Positions 38,996-51,520 of a stretch of DNA of 64,000 nt are shown here, one piece after another. The notes under the pieces were generated by a model. That model had not been told where the DNA came from, made no database searches, and saw only the letters and a program-made list of their open reading frames with translations. Location: the NCBI GenBank assembly GCA_022457155.1, contig JAJGOT010000003.1:300001-364000 (forward strand), written 5' to 3'. The DNA is from Cladopsammia gracilis. Lineage: Eukaryota; Cnidaria; Anthozoa; Scleractinia; Dendrophylliidae. The first letter of the stretch is position 1, and each line of letters starts with the position of its first letter. The translations under genes were made by a program, and so were the position numbers.

Positions 38996-40200
38996 GAAAA
39001 GGTAAAAATAACAACTTAAAAACCTTATAGTTTGACTTGGGATTAAGAAATGATAGTTTCCGTTGAGCATTTGGTTTTAAGAGATAGCATATAAAAAGCC
39101 CTTTTTACGTGGCTTTTAAAATCATGCAAAGAAGGTAGTCGTTATCCCAAAGCCATTATCGATATCAATATCAAAACAACAAGCAAAACATACAGACGTA
39201 CAGGCATGTAACAAACAATACAATATATGTACATGGCGTGCATTTCTCAAAGGTGCCTGTCGGGTCCGAAAAGTTTTATTTTGTGTACATTGTTTATGGC
39301 TCCTTCAATTCCAAGCCCGCTCACCTCCCCCGGCCCCTCGTTGTCTTTTGCGGGGTTAGCTGATACGTACAAATCCCTACGGTGGGGCTTCTGGAAGAGT
39401 GCAAATGCCCGACCCATGGGACAAGATCCAAATTTTATTTTAATGATTAATGATGGAAGCAATAGTTGTTCACAAATAAATGGATCTTTATTCATGCTAG
39501 GAATTCTTTCGTTTTACCTCAGTATTACTTATATCCGTCAGTTCCCTCATTCCGGCGTTTTCAATATTTGTGTTATGTTTCCGCAAAACGTTTGACTCCA
39601 ATAATTATCGGGCATTATCTGTCGATTCTCGTTGTTATTTTTGTTAATTTTGATTAAAATTATGCTTACGTTCAATCCATTAAGGTCGTCGTTGATCGAA
39701 ACGCTTTTTCAAGTTAAGTTGCTATTGAACTTTAAAATAGCCGGATTCCTCCGTAGCGACATATCCTGATGGACAGACACCACGGCCACGATGGTTGGCA
39801 AATATGACGTCAACATCATAAAAATTAGCCGTGATATCTGTGGCACTTGAAAGCCGACCTGTTTTGTAAAACTTTACCGTCTTCTTTTCCTAGCTTCTAA
39901 GGTTTCTCTTTTCTTTACAATTTGCAGACCACCCTCTTTCGTAGTTTTGAAAATTGTGTGAATTTTATTTTAAAGATGTAAACCCGAAATGGAATATGAC
40001 TGCGTTCGGTCTGTTGCTCCGGTTCACTTGAAAAGTGCGCGACCCAAACGACGTTTTATTAACTCAGTTTTTGTATTTTTATAATGGGCAATCAAAAAAT
40101 TAAAATAAACAGCGCAGCATGTACGACAATGCCCCACCCCCGGGCTGACCTGTTTTAGGATATGCCCCACCCTTGGGAAGGAGAAGTTATAAAATGCCTG
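38996..40200. other. Intergenic, nothing assigned
   Basis: Open frames of 122 (plus) and 82 (minus) codons overlap at 39227-39595, with no recognisable domain, splice context or codon pattern. I treat them as chance. Confidence 0.45.
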
Positions 40201-40455
40201 CCAAATGACCGGGGGGGGGGGGGGGGTGGGGGGTTTGCGGGCTTGGAATTGACGGAGCCACCAAAAATATTTTTTCTTGATATTTTACGTTTAGAAATAA
40301 AATTCTTGGTTAAAGAAAGACGACCGGCAGGCTTGCTGGCTACTTACTACGGCGCCACTTGATAGAAACTGAGTTTAAAAATAGCTTTCGGGCCAGGGCT
40401 CCACTATTATTAGACATTCTGTTCCAAAACTGGCTTCCGCTGATATTTATCGCTC

Positions 40456-40603
40456 AAGCCCCGGTTGTTCAAAAGGTGGATAGCGCTATCCACCGGATAA
40501 ATCACTATCCGGTGGATAACGCAATTGGTTTTGTACACGTTTAGCCGCTGGATAGCTATTTATCCGGTGGATAGCGCTATCCACCTTTCGAACAACCGGG
40601 CCC
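40456..40603. repeat. MITE family A, second copy
   Basis: AAGCCCCGGTTGTTCAAAAG and GGATAGCGCTATCC at both ends match 1341-1493; the centre differs. Confidence 0.9.
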
Positions 40604-40637
40604 AGATAAAAGGTGGAAAGGAATCATAAAACAAACA

Positions 40638-40879
40638 GTCAAACCTCTATAAAGCGGCCCTCTGTTAATTAAGCTGTCGCCCTCTATTAAACAGTTACTA
40701 AAAATCCCCGAAAAACAGTCCCCACACTGACTGTAAACTTGGTCACCTCTATTAAGCGGACCCGTCACCTGGTCACCGTTAATATTTCCCAATTGGCATT
40801 CACCTCTATTTTATTATAAACGGTCACCTATTCCGCCACCCTCTATTCCCCGACGGTGACTGCTTAATAGAGGTTTGAC
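40638..40879. repeat. MITE with GTCAAACCTCTAT ends
   Basis: GTCAAACCTCTATAAAGCGG at the left and GCTTAATAGAGGTTTGAC at the right. CACCTCTATTAAGCGG and CGGTCACC words repeat inside. Confidence 0.78.
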
Positions 40880-41191
40880 AAGAATGCAGCCAAACCGCTG
40901 TTAATTTCCTGGTGTTCCTCTGTTCATGTTGATGAAATTCAATGTAATTCGCTTATACTTTTAGTCAGACCGAGGGTGTACTACATATGTCGAATGCAGG
41001 TGTTAATATATGATTACTGCTAGTCTATAGTTTTAGTGTTTTACTTTCCACCTCAAAAATTCGTTTCTAATTAAGACTTACCGAGTTTCTGCGAAAACTG
41101 CAGCTACTGTTAGTCGGAGGCTAGAGTTCGCTCGACGAATCATTCGACGAGATTCGAGTCAGTGTTCTATGAAGCCTACAGTAGTTTACAA

Positions 41192-41390
41192 TAGCGATAT
41201 AAGGACATGGGCATAACGACATAAGGAAAAGATCAGTTTTATCGTTATTTCTATGTTATTATGTTTCCATTACCTTGTATCTCGTTTTTTGCGTTGTTCA
41301 CGCTGGTGACTTAAAACATTGATCTATGTTGCGTTTTGCTTTGGCGTGAACCCGTCATTATGTAGCTATTATGTCCTTATGTTGCTTGTG
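41192..41390. repeat. ATAAGGACATA inverted-repeat element
   Basis: CGATATAAGGACATGGGC faces GCTATTATGTCCTTATGTTGC about 190 bp away. Confidence 0.5.
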
Positions 41391-42076
41391 TTAACCAGGT
41401 CTGAAGCAACATTTGTTGTCAGCTTCAAATGAATAATCGTTTAAAGTGTGCTCTAAAAACGTGCACCAAATAAAATGTTTATCAGATAGTCAACCATGGG
41501 AAATGTTTTTCGTTTAAAAAAAACTGTCAAAAGCTACCCTACCGATCCTGTATAAAATCTCTATTTTAGGTTTTTAAAAAGATGTAAATTTGGCTTACCG
41601 TTGTATACGTTTATTTTCAGTGAAACATCAATTGAACTGGCGATGAATCTTTTATCTTAGAAGTGAATACATTCATAGCCTACTTATAACTCTTCTATTG
41701 TTTTCAAATTAAAACATTGTGTAAAGCCTTGAAGCTTCGTCTGTTGTTTTTGAGAGAGACAGTTCCTAAATAAAAATCACTAATGTATCCATAAATAACA
41801 ATGTGGCTACTAGTAGAGTAGAAACTGTATTTTGTATAAACGCAAATTGATCCACACCATATGATTCTATTCACAGACTTCAAAGTCTACGTCTCCATAA
41901 TTGACTCTGGCTACACATAACTGGGTCATAACTGACTCTCAAGAGGAGTAAAGAGGTTAATTTAATTTGTTAGTCAGCCGGGCATAACATTTGCCATAGA
42001 ACTTTCTTGAACCTAGAGAAAAGGAAACTTGCCAAGAAACACATACGAATCGAAAAGCTATAGTCAAACTCTTTAA

Positions 42077-43030
42077 GGCTGGTTCTCCTATAATCGTCCC
42101 GGTCGCCCCGGTCGTCCGAGTCGTTTCAAACGTTTTTTGCAAACCGTGACTCAGACGATCGGGACGACTCAAGCGATTTGGGTTCTCATATGATCAAGCT
42201 ACTTGGATTTCATATGACATAAGACTCATATGGGTTCTCATGTGATCGTCCCGAAAACGTCAATACCGCGGTCGTAAACTGGGTCCGACAACATGTTTTG
42301 GGCGCGAGTATACCGCGGTCAAACGCGAGAATTTTGCAAAAGTTAAGCAAAGTACTTAAAAGTTAAAGTTGTCATTTTCACTGTTTAAAGTTAAAATTTA
42401 CCAAACGTTTTGAAAGTTTACCAAAAAAGTTCTAAGCGTTTAACTGTGAACTGCAGAATTGTCGGCGCCATTTGCCAACATAATTTCGATCAGGCGCAAA
42501 GGTTTTTGTCAGTTTTCAACGGAAAAAAAGCTCATCATTTTGAGAAAAATTTAAAGATAGTAACGTCAACTAATATTTTTATACATCCTTGTACCATATT
42601 TCCATTTAATATTAAATAAAATCCCACTAAATAAAACGGAAAACACCTCGGACATTTGACCGCGGTGGAGGGCGCGAGTTGGTGCGAGAATCGTAAAAAA
42701 CTCCGAAGTTGCCGCCATTTTGGAACTGGTAGAGCTATGAATACTGGCAAATAATAATGCATTCTGGGGTAGATTTGGGTCTCTTCGATCGCCTCAGTCG
42801 TCCCGGTCGCCTGAGAGTAGTTCTCATATGATCGTCCCCGATTTTTCACCATCGTCCCAGTCGTCCGGATAGAATACAGTTCTATCCAAGCGACCGCGAT
42901 CGTCCCAGTCGTCCGGGTCGTTTGCGATCGTCCCGGGTCGTCTCAGAAGTGTTCTCAAATAATCGTCCTGGTCGTCCGTGCACTTTTTGAAACGACTCAG
43001 ACGACCGGGACGATTATATGAGCACCAGCC
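42077..43030. mobile_element. 954-bp element at TTAA, GTCGTCC-rich
   Basis: GGCTGGTTCTCCTATAATCG at the left and CGATTATATGAGCACCAGCC at the right, flanked by TTAA at 42073-42076 and 43031-43034. Many CGTCCCGGTCGTC and TCTCATATGATCG words occur on both sides of an unrelated centre. There is no transposase. Confidence 0.85.
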
Positions 43031-43323
43031 TTAAGCGGTTACTCTCGGAGAACAGCCAACTGGACGCTTAATAGAAGTATTTTAAAATTTAGCATGTAAT
43101 ATGGCAAAAATTTAACAAGAATGCGAAATTGATCACATGATGTATATTTTATTGTTAGCACAACAGTAACACAACTGATGCGATAAATACAAATTACCGT
43201 TTCCGGTTTCATATTTATGGAAATTTTTGCACGGGCTAATTTTTGTTTTTGACTGTAGTGCGACCAGGCACTAAGTCGACAGAGAAGTGTCTATACTCAG
43301 TTTTCTTCTAGTGACCGATTTAA

Positions 43324-43443
43324 GGCCCGGTTCAGACGTCGAACTTCACATGTGCCGAATCTAATGCACATGAGCAAGAACAATAGATTTTTCTCATTTG
43401 CATTAGGTTCGGCACATGTGAAGTTCGACGTTTGAACCGGGCC
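43324..43443. mobile_element. 120-bp palindromic MITE at a TAA target
   Basis: GGCCCGGTTCAGACGTCGAA at the left is mirrored by TTCGACGTTTGAACCGGGCC at the right. TAA flanks both sides, as in PIF/Harbinger-type insertions. Confidence 0.88.
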
Positions 43444-44640
43444 TAAGTTAGTTCCCAACAAATTCGGCTCGTTAGAAATGGAACCAGGGGTTTGAGGTCG
43501 AAAACATGAGAATGTCAAATACCCGGTGGTACAGTGAGGGTAGGCTAATGTCCGACCCCGCCCGGAAATCAAACGTGAGCAAATGCCCGACTACTGCCCG
43601 GGGAAGATAGACACTGCTGCAATTGACTGATGCATTAAATTAACAAAGATACATCTAGCATTTTATAGTGCTACTTCGACCAAAATGCCTGTTTTTCTTT
43701 TCGACCTTGTTTTATTCCAATTAATTCAGTGGGTTTTGTAATTATACAAATCGCTGAAATTTAGAGCGACATAAGCTTACTGAGCCAAGAAATAGCTGGC
43801 TGAAAACCGTCGCAGTCCCAGCCACCATTACTCAGTTACTCAAGCCTGCAATTATTCTAGAAAGCGGTCTAACGTGTGAGTAACTTTTATTGTAAACATA
43901 TGAGTAACTTTACTCAAATGTTTCGCTTAGATAGCTACATGTTCTGTTGTAATCCGTACTTTTATTTTTTGTGTTATGTTGTATTGTTAATGCTTGTAAA
44001 TGTATTTATTTGACCAAATTTAATAAAATATGCTAACTATATAAAAAAAAATTAAAAAATCTTTTATGGTAATTTTATTGTATTTATATTTTTATTGTAA
44101 TTTGTAGTCAATAGTGTATATAAACATAATCTTAGTTAATATTGTCTTTGAAAAGCAGTAAAGCGGGCCCCAGAACAACTAAAATAAAAGAGGCCTTGTC
44201 TATTAGCCTTTCCACAAATGAAGACGACCCGGGAAGTAATGTTTTTGGCCATTTGAATCAAGTAATGGCGGCAAGCCGAAGCTGAACTTTACGTTTTTTT
44301 GAAATAATTGGTCTTTTTTTGAAATAATTGGTCTTCCTGTTGGAATTTGAACTTAAAATTTGGCATGGGAAGTATTCAGCATTTCCACTTTCCAAAACTG
44401 AAGAGAAAGGGGAAGGCAAAATTACGATCATAGTAGCACTTTAAAGAAACAAGAAAGGTTCTATTGTAATTTACATAAAAGTGGTAACGATGATCCGGAG
44501 TCTACCTTTTTCGGTAAGTAAAATATACCAATAATACCAAAACGTTCCGATGAAAGATTTCGTCACAGGAATGTTCTCGCTTTCTTGATAGCTTTCACAG
44601 CAACAAAACATGTACACCAAGAAAGCAGGAATGTGCTGCT
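43444..44640. other. Intergenic, nothing assigned
   Basis: AT-rich, with a small tandem repeat (TTTTTTGAAATAATTGGTCT twice near 44300). No gene seen. Confidence 0.45.
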
Positions 44641-44645
44641 TAATA

Positions 44646-44745
44646 GCTTTCACTTTAATGGTCACACTGTAGGATTTCATCCACAGACATAAAAGTTAGA
44701 ACCACCTTGTACAGCATCATAAACAGTACCACAGGAAAAAAATGC
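44646..44745 (-). repeat. 107-bp satellite, single unit
   Basis: AGTTAGAACCACCTTGTACA and CAGTACCACAGGAAA, inverse of the 25165 array. Confidence 0.88.
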
Positions 44746-44945
44746 TCAACAACTGGGGGAGAAAGCGTTCTTTCAATTTTATTTTTTCCAGCCCCTCCAC
44801 AATCCAAAATGGCGGCTAAACCTTTCTAGAATAAACTGAGCACTCAGCCATCACGAAACTCCTGGCATTGCAGACTACGATATTCTTTATAAAAGAAAAT
44901 TATCTAATTTATGTAACAACAAAAATAAATTGAAATGGACGAGCG

Positions 44946-45460
44946 TCGTAACACCAAAACCAAAGTAATAAATCTGACCTGAGGCAGTTAATCCAATGAA
45001 CCAATCAGAGCCCGCTGCAAATACATTTAGCCGGCGGGAAAACGCGTGCGAGTAGGTCACAATTGGTGTTAATCAGAAACCCATAAGTGGGTTGAAACGT
45101 GTAACGCGCATTCACAGCTTCCGAATATTCATTTTTTGCTTAGTACCATATCATTGGAAACCTCTCGGTCCCTCGAGATTGAAATGGAAGCAAGTTGCTC
45201 TAGCTTATTGATTGCTTAATATTTTTATCTTGATTTTCCAAATATGGCTGTAACAACTTCTTAGCAAATTGAATAATCGGAAGCTTGTTTTGAAGCGTAC
45301 AAGAGACAGTTGCACGTTTCAACCCACCTATGGGTTTTTGGTTTAATTTAATTTGATTGATTAAGAGAGTGGCGTGAGATATTTTAGCCAAGCACAAAAC
45401 GTAGCAATAAAAAATCAAAGCAATAGCAAAATTTCTTTCGACACTGAATTGAGAACCACT
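44946..45460. repeat. CAATTGAGTGTCG-type MITE split by another MITE
   Basis: ACCAAAACCAAAGTAATAAA and CGCGTGCGAG on the left and GAGAGTGGCGTGAG...GACACTGAATTGAGAACC on the right are the two halves of the host. The insert is at 45072-45341. Confidence 0.75.
45072..45341. repeat. MITE with AGAAACCCATAAGTGGGTTG ends
   Basis: AGAAACCCATAAGTGGGTTG and AAACGTG at the left are mirrored by CACGTTTCAACCCACCTATG and GGTTTTTGG at the right. Confidence 0.82.
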
Positions 45461-46079
45461 CTAAGAACAGAAAAGCCGTACGAGGTTATTTCTCATTGAT
45501 TTTAATGACTGCTTGTATTCAGGTTAGCTGTATTGGTTAATAAATCAAAGCTGCCCGCTTTTCATACCCTCCACACGGTTTACAAAACAAATCTGGTCCA
45601 TTTATCAGTCTATAATCGACCAATTACGTGAAATTATGTTCATTTTGTTTTAAAAGATTTTGGAAATTGGTATTTAATTGCACCAGTAATGCTGTGGTAT
45701 TTTTTGAAACGAAGTTAAATCACTGATATGTTTTCACTGATAAAATGCAACTAATTTAATCATAGTAACTCTGATAAAGAACTTATCGATTGGAAGGGGA
45801 AAAGCAAGCTTTATATCGTTTCAGCTTGTTGGCTCTGAAACAAGTTTCAGAAGTTTGTTTTATTACGTATTCAGTCCATCCGTTCTGTCGACGTAAAAAG
45901 ATTACAGTTCTTATTTAAAAAAAAAACATTGAAAAAGAACCAGTGGTACAGCTTTAAATCATAGAATTGTCACGCGATCCCTACTGTTAAACTTAAAAAT
46001 CAGTTTGTAAATAGGAAAATACTTCTCAACAATCTTGATATAAGTGGTCACTCTTTGAATATCATCAAAAGACTTAAAA

Positions 46080-46750
46080 CGTTAGAGCCATCTTGTACAG
46101 CATAGTAGACAGTTCCACAGGAAAGAACCGCTCAATAGCTTACATTTGAATGGTCACACTGTAGAATTTCACCCACAGACTCAAAAGTTAGAACCACCTT
46201 ACCGCCACCATTACAGCATAATAACCAGCACCACAGGAATAAAAAAAAATGTTCAACAGCTTTAATATTAATTGAATTGTCACACTTAAGGACTCAAATG
46301 TGAAAGCCAGATTAGACAATCAACATTTGACCCTTGGAGAGAAAGCGTCGGTCTCTGATAACATAAAATGCTCCTTTCTGATATCGAACTGATAAAAGGG
46401 CTAATAATTGAAAATGGTTCCCATCAGGTCTTTTAGTGTTAAGACCTGAATGTTTCCTTTTTATTAATACGAAAGGGAAATAAGATGCTATTAGCTTTTA
46501 ACGGATAAAAGCGTTAGGTCAATTTTCCTTTCGCCAATCAAAACAGATAAAACTGATAAAACTTTCTAAGAGTATTTTTTATACGATTTTAACCACGCAC
46601 TCAAATACTTAAACCATCTTATATAGTACTAATCAGCAGTTTTCATTTGAATTGACTACTTGAGGATTTTTCCATGGACTTAACAGTTAGAAAATGCATA
46701 TACAGCGTATAATAAGCAATATCAAAAGGAAGTGTTGCTCGTGCTGTGCT
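46080..46750 (-). repeat. 107-bp satellite units, diverging
   Basis: Two good units at 46080-46290 (AGTTAGAACCACCTTA, CAGTACCACAGG-type words, TTTGAATGGTCACACTGTAG), then a very decayed one at 46610-46745. Confidence 0.7.
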
Positions 46751-48740
46751 CAAACAATGGCTGGAGGGTATAAGGAGACAGTAAAATCCCTATATGTATA
46801 CAGTATTTTCTTTAGCGTCAAAAGATAATATCATGATTTCGAACTAAAAGGAGCTTTAAGTTCCAAGTTATCTCCACAGTTAATTAACCCAAAATAAAAA
46901 CCTTTTTTATCACGCAAACTCTAAAAGGAAGCAATTTTTAACGCTAATTTTTAAAAAATGTTTACGAGCAATTTCCGTGTCGGGCATTTTGTCTTTTGCC
47001 TTCAGAACGAATTTATTTTTAATTGATTAGAGGTTCATAAAACTGACAAAATCGATAGCAAGTTGGGCCAAACAAAATTTACACAGTCACTGACAAAAAT
47101 ATCTGCTCATATACATTGATGGATCCCTGCGGGAATATGACGCGTGATTCAACAGACCGGAGAGAAAAAATATTTTTTCTGTTGCTCTATGTTTTTGGAT
47201 TTTATTTAGTCTTCAATGTCTGAAAACGATAAATCTGTACCAGCTGTCTAAAAAACATTTAAATCTTAAATTTGACGAAAGCCACTGTTGTGGCAAATTG
47301 CATTTTATTGTAACTAGAAAACATTCTTCCGAAAATCTTCACAAAGTTTTACGTTTCAATACCTTATCTATTCTGATTAAAAATCACAGGCTCTAAAACC
47401 ATCGCATGACATTCCTACAAACGTACGTAAATTTTCAGAATGAATAGAAATAAATGCAGTTTGTTATTGTTTTGAAGGATTTAAAATCAAATTTTTTTGT
47501 TCTGTTCACATCTTTAAACTTCAGAAGAACCCCTAACGATGTCTTTAAAACGACACTCTTGAGTTTATTATTACTTAAAATTTTTACTATCCCTATTCAA
47601 AACCGAAGAAACCCAGGAAGCTATAAATTAAATTAACCCAAAATTATTTTAAAATATTTTAAAATAGTTTTAAAATATTTCAATTACCTTTTCTCCGAAG
47701 CGAAGGAAGGAAGAGTTCTTGTGATCTCCTGAAAAAGCAATTTGTTGAACGTACTCGGTTTGTTTCGTCTGTCAGCCCAGCGACTTGGCTTTAAAATTGT
47801 CTGCCTACACCTGCATCGAAAAGCAAGATTTTTTTTTAAACCAAGATTTCACCTCCTCCTATCAGAAAAGGTCAGTTTTAATCAGATTTTAGCCTTCCGA
47901 CCAAGAAAATGAAATATTCTAACCACTTTGTTTATCAACCTTTTAGCGTTGATCAGCTCTGAAAGGGTCAGGAAAACGAAATAATTCAAACAAAACTTGC
48001 AAATGAATTCGGTTCTGATACCAGATAGTTATGATATAGTCCATAATTGTTTCGTCCAAACTTTATTATAAATTTCCAATGAAACATTTCATTTTAGTTA
48101 TTTTAAATTTTGCATAGTAAAGATAAATCACATCACTAATGGTAAGTTAACTTAGTATATTTAATCACTTTTTCTACATCACAATTCTTTTATCGTCAAT
48201 TAAATAAGAAAAATTAACAGTTCGAGAAAAAACTACATTCCCTGCATCGCGATTTTGCTTTATTTAATTAAAAATGATTATTATAAAAAGTCGAGGAATA
48301 GTGAAATTAAATTAAAATAACAAAAATCGTGATGCTAGAACTTGTAAGACAACCGTCTAACTCTTTCGTTTTGAAATTAATTTTCCTAAAGTGCTACTTT
48401 TAAAAGTAATGTCTTATTTAAACATTGCAAAAGTATTTCTCCCCACCCTCTCACCCACAAAGTTTATATATAGTTCCAAAATATGAAATTTAACGTTTTA
48501 AATCGAAGCCAGTTTATATTATAATTTAAGATCATAAACTAACCGGTATTCTTGGTTTTCATCAAATAGGTCAAAATACGTTTGTTCATATTAACCAAAA
48601 ATCCAAATACAAAGGCACAAACAAACAAAAAATGATAGATAAAAAGAAAAAAAAATTAAAAAAATTCAACCCTGTAGTAGTCTTTAAAACAAAGTTATGA
48701 AGAAACTAAATTTCAGAAAATTACAAGAGTGTTCCACAAT
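46751..48740. other. AT-rich intergenic, nothing assigned
   Basis: No open frame longer than 60 codons and no clear inverted or tandem repeat. Confidence 0.5.
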
Positions 48741-48744
48741 GTGG

Positions 48745-48960
48745 GTGTGTTGTGTTGGTACCGGATTCGTTTTCCCGTTTGCATACAAAAGGGTGAATCC
48801 GGGGTGAAAAGTATCCTGATTGCGCTACGAATCTGGATATTTTGAATCCGCGGGAGTTCAATCTCCCTGGCTACTTTGTATCCGAAGACTTTTGAATCCG
48901 GAGCGTTTTATTGTGTAAACGGGTTTTTCAACAAATCCGGATACTTTCTACGATTTTTGC
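48745..48960. repeat. GAATCCGG/GTATCC-rich element
   Basis: ACCGGATTCG, GGTGAATCCGGGG, TTTTGAATCCGCGGG, TTTGAATCCGGAGCG and AAATCCGGATACTTTC recur in both orientations, with 10-30 bp spacing. Ends are not defined. Confidence 0.5.
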
Positions 48961-49590
48961 ATTCTCAAATTCGATCATTAATTCTGTTCGCATATTTTTC
49001 TGAGGATGAGAGTTTTATCTTACGCGGGTACTTATTTCTACTTAATTTTGTACATTGGTTAACTTATTCGTTGACGAATAAAAATCTGACATAGTCTTAT
49101 TTAATCGTATTGCGAATGCTAGTCTTAATTTTGCAAAAAAAACTGGGGAAAATACTACTAAAGAAAGGTTTCATATTGTTCGTGCCTATTTGTCACTTAT
49201 GCCCAAGATGAAACTTCTTTCACATTATGGTGGACGATTGACTAACGATGGCCTCTCCACGCAACCACATATCTCCATGGGCTATAGGAAAAGCGCATTT
49301 CGACTAAAGAAAGTTTAATTTATCTGAAATAAACTTAAATTATTCACATTTCAGTAGTCCTGTGCCTTTTCTGGTCGTCTCTACCCGGAAAACAATGTAT
49401 TCGATATGCGCCTGCATTCGTAAAGTCTTGGTAACCAAGCGTATTTTTTTATCCGAGGCGCGGGCGCTAAGCAATCGGTGTTAACTCAATAAAACCCACT
49501 GGGTAGGAAACAAATCCGAACCATCGTGCGAAGCTCGTAAGACGCATCTGTGCCCATCTCCATATATGGAAGCAAAAGGTGGACAGTCCT
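48961..49590. other. Intergenic, nothing assigned
   Basis: Short frames only. Confidence 0.45.
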
Positions 49591-49591
49591 G

Positions 49592-49832
49592 AGCCGGGTT
49601 GTTCAAAGCGCGGTTAAGCTAACCCAGGGTTAGCATCAATTTTGATTCCAGTTAAATAATTAATCAATGGAGATTTTTCCAAAGTATTTTTGCCTTTTAC
49701 TTTCGTCTCTGACTTCTCTTCGCATGTAAGTTATAATTAGTTTTTGAAAACAATTCTAACAAGAGAAATTAAATCCTCCATTAAGTTTTAATCCAGAGTT
49801 AACGTTAACCGGCTTTCGAACAACCGGGCCCT
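49592..49832. repeat. MITE with CCGGGTTGTTC ends
   Basis: CCGGGTTGTTCAAAGCGCGG at the left and TTAACCGGCTTTCGAACAAC at the right, with inner GTTAGCTTAACC-type inverted words. The termini resemble family A, but the interior differs. Confidence 0.7.
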
Positions 49833-49853
49833 GGGGTCTAAATTGGAACTTAG

Positions 49854-50259
49854 GGCCCTGTCACACTATTGCGTATTAAAGAAACGTATGAGTTGCGTAT
49901 GAAAATTCATAAAATAATTTTCATACGCACAAAATTTCCTTGAAAATACAGCCTATGACCAGCGTACTTGACCTATGAGTAACGTACCTCTAGCGTAACT
50001 CTCGCGTATTCAGCGTATGCCTAGCGTATGCTTAGCGTATAAACCATACGTCCGAATACGCACAAAATTTTTAAGCATGCTTAAAAATTTTTTTCTGCCT
50101 CGCCATATGCCAGCGTATGCCACCATATGCGACCGTGCTTGAAACGTATACAACCTATGCCTAACGTACCCCTAGCGTATGCCAGCGTATACCAGCGTAT
50201 GAGTGATATTTTTCATTCGCTGGCATACGCTAGTACGATACGCAATAGTGTGACAGGGC
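49854..50259. mobile_element. MITE family B, copy 2 (inverted)
   Basis: Nearly the full inverse complement of 38488-38895, ends GGCCCTGTCACACTATTGCG and ATAGTGTGACAGGGC included. Confidence 0.93.
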
Positions 50260-51199
50260 TATGAATTGGAACTAAGTTGGTGTGAGAAACCTGGAAACCA
50301 AGTTGTTCAGGAGTTTTCCGTGCAGAGCGAAGTGACCGTTTTGATTTTCAAACAAAATATTTTAGGGAGTTCAAGCAACGACGACGGGGGCGCCAAGGAA
50401 AACGTTTCAAGTATTCGCTGCGTTCCAATTAATTGCTCCAATTTGTTTAGTTTGTCTAATGTAATGTGACTGGATTGTCCATAAAGAAGCTGAATTTGTA
50501 CGGATGGCTTTTAACTTCAAATAGAGGAAGGAAAATTAACCGTTGTATGTTCACTTCCTCCACAAAACCTATAATTTTAATAGCATTTGACGTTGTTGTT
50601 TTGCAGGGAACGGCAAAAAAATGCACCAAATGTAAAACGCACGTGCAGAGGCATTGTTATTTAATTTCTTGTTATCGCTTATGAAACCTGTTGTTTTGTA
50701 CCATTCTCATCGTCATCGCGGTTGTAGTTGCTTTTAGTTATTACAAAAAGTTCCCTAATAAAAAAACATGTGTTTCAGCGTGGATGAAAGAGCCGAAAAG
50801 CAACAAAGCAGCAAAGAAAGCGTGACAACAGGCCTAGATGCAGAAGAAGCCCGGCGGATTTTTAATTCTGTCCCGGCTTTAAAAATAGGAAAGAAACGTG
50901 ACACTTTCGTCACAATCATCCCAGTGGGGAGAGTCGTCTTAGCAGTACTAGCAGGGGACTGGACGTGACTTTTTGCTCTTACCAGCTGAAGACGAATTTC
51001 AAAAACAATTGCTATTGTTTTTTTCTGCCCAACGATTGGCCAATAGCCCAGATCTCTTAGCAACGGGGGAGGGGTGTTGGGGACCTGGATACAACCCTGA
51101 CTACACACTGCGCAATCTGTAAAGCGACATAGCTCCATGGGGTCTCCTTTTCGTTTGAATAAAGGGGTTAGTTTGTACTGCTGCGTCGGTAGGAGAGCA
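50260..51199. other. Intergenic, weak hints only
   Basis: At 50695-50760 a plus-strand frame encodes a hydrophobic FCTILIVIAVVVAF segment followed by basic residues, like a transmembrane exon, but no flanking exons could be joined. I make no call. Confidence 0.3.
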
Positions 51200-51520
51200 C
51201 AGCAAATCGGCGGTCCCTCGAAGGTAGTTACCGCTACCTATGCCGATGTCTGCTCCAAACACAAGTTTTCTAAAGCCCCAAAGCGTCTGACACTCAGTCA
51301 GCTTCGCACTTACATACATAATCCTGACTGCTCGTTTCTGGGGGATGGATACATAACTGCCATACATTCGACATCAGCTCCGGAACACTGGAGCACTGCT
51401 TAGAACATAGCCGTACACATAGTAACCGGCAATAGCTTTCAAAAAAAGTTTATCTAACAATGACAGGGGAGCGGAAGTAGTGGCTTGAATCGGTGTGTAT
51501 CTGCTGATCTTAGGTTTTGT
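51200..51520 (-). pseudogene. Decayed copy of the orphan secreted-protein gene
   Basis: KPKISRYTPIQATTSAPLSL, then AIAGYYVYGYVLSSAPVFRS and, after a frame change near 51370, SYVSIPQKRAVRIMY match residues 49-126 of the intact protein encoded at 53290-54057. The signal-peptide exon part and the C-terminus are lost, and frames shift at least twice. Confidence 0.88.

Noticed and set aside
39227..39595. 122-codon plus-strand frame with an 82-codon frame opposite
   Set aside because: Neither resembles a known protein nor has splice sites or coding bias; kept as intergenic.
50600..51000. Possible receptor fragment (Cys-rich bit plus a hydrophobic segment)
   Set aside because: The frames do not join through plausible splice sites, and the cysteine spacing matches no family I can name.
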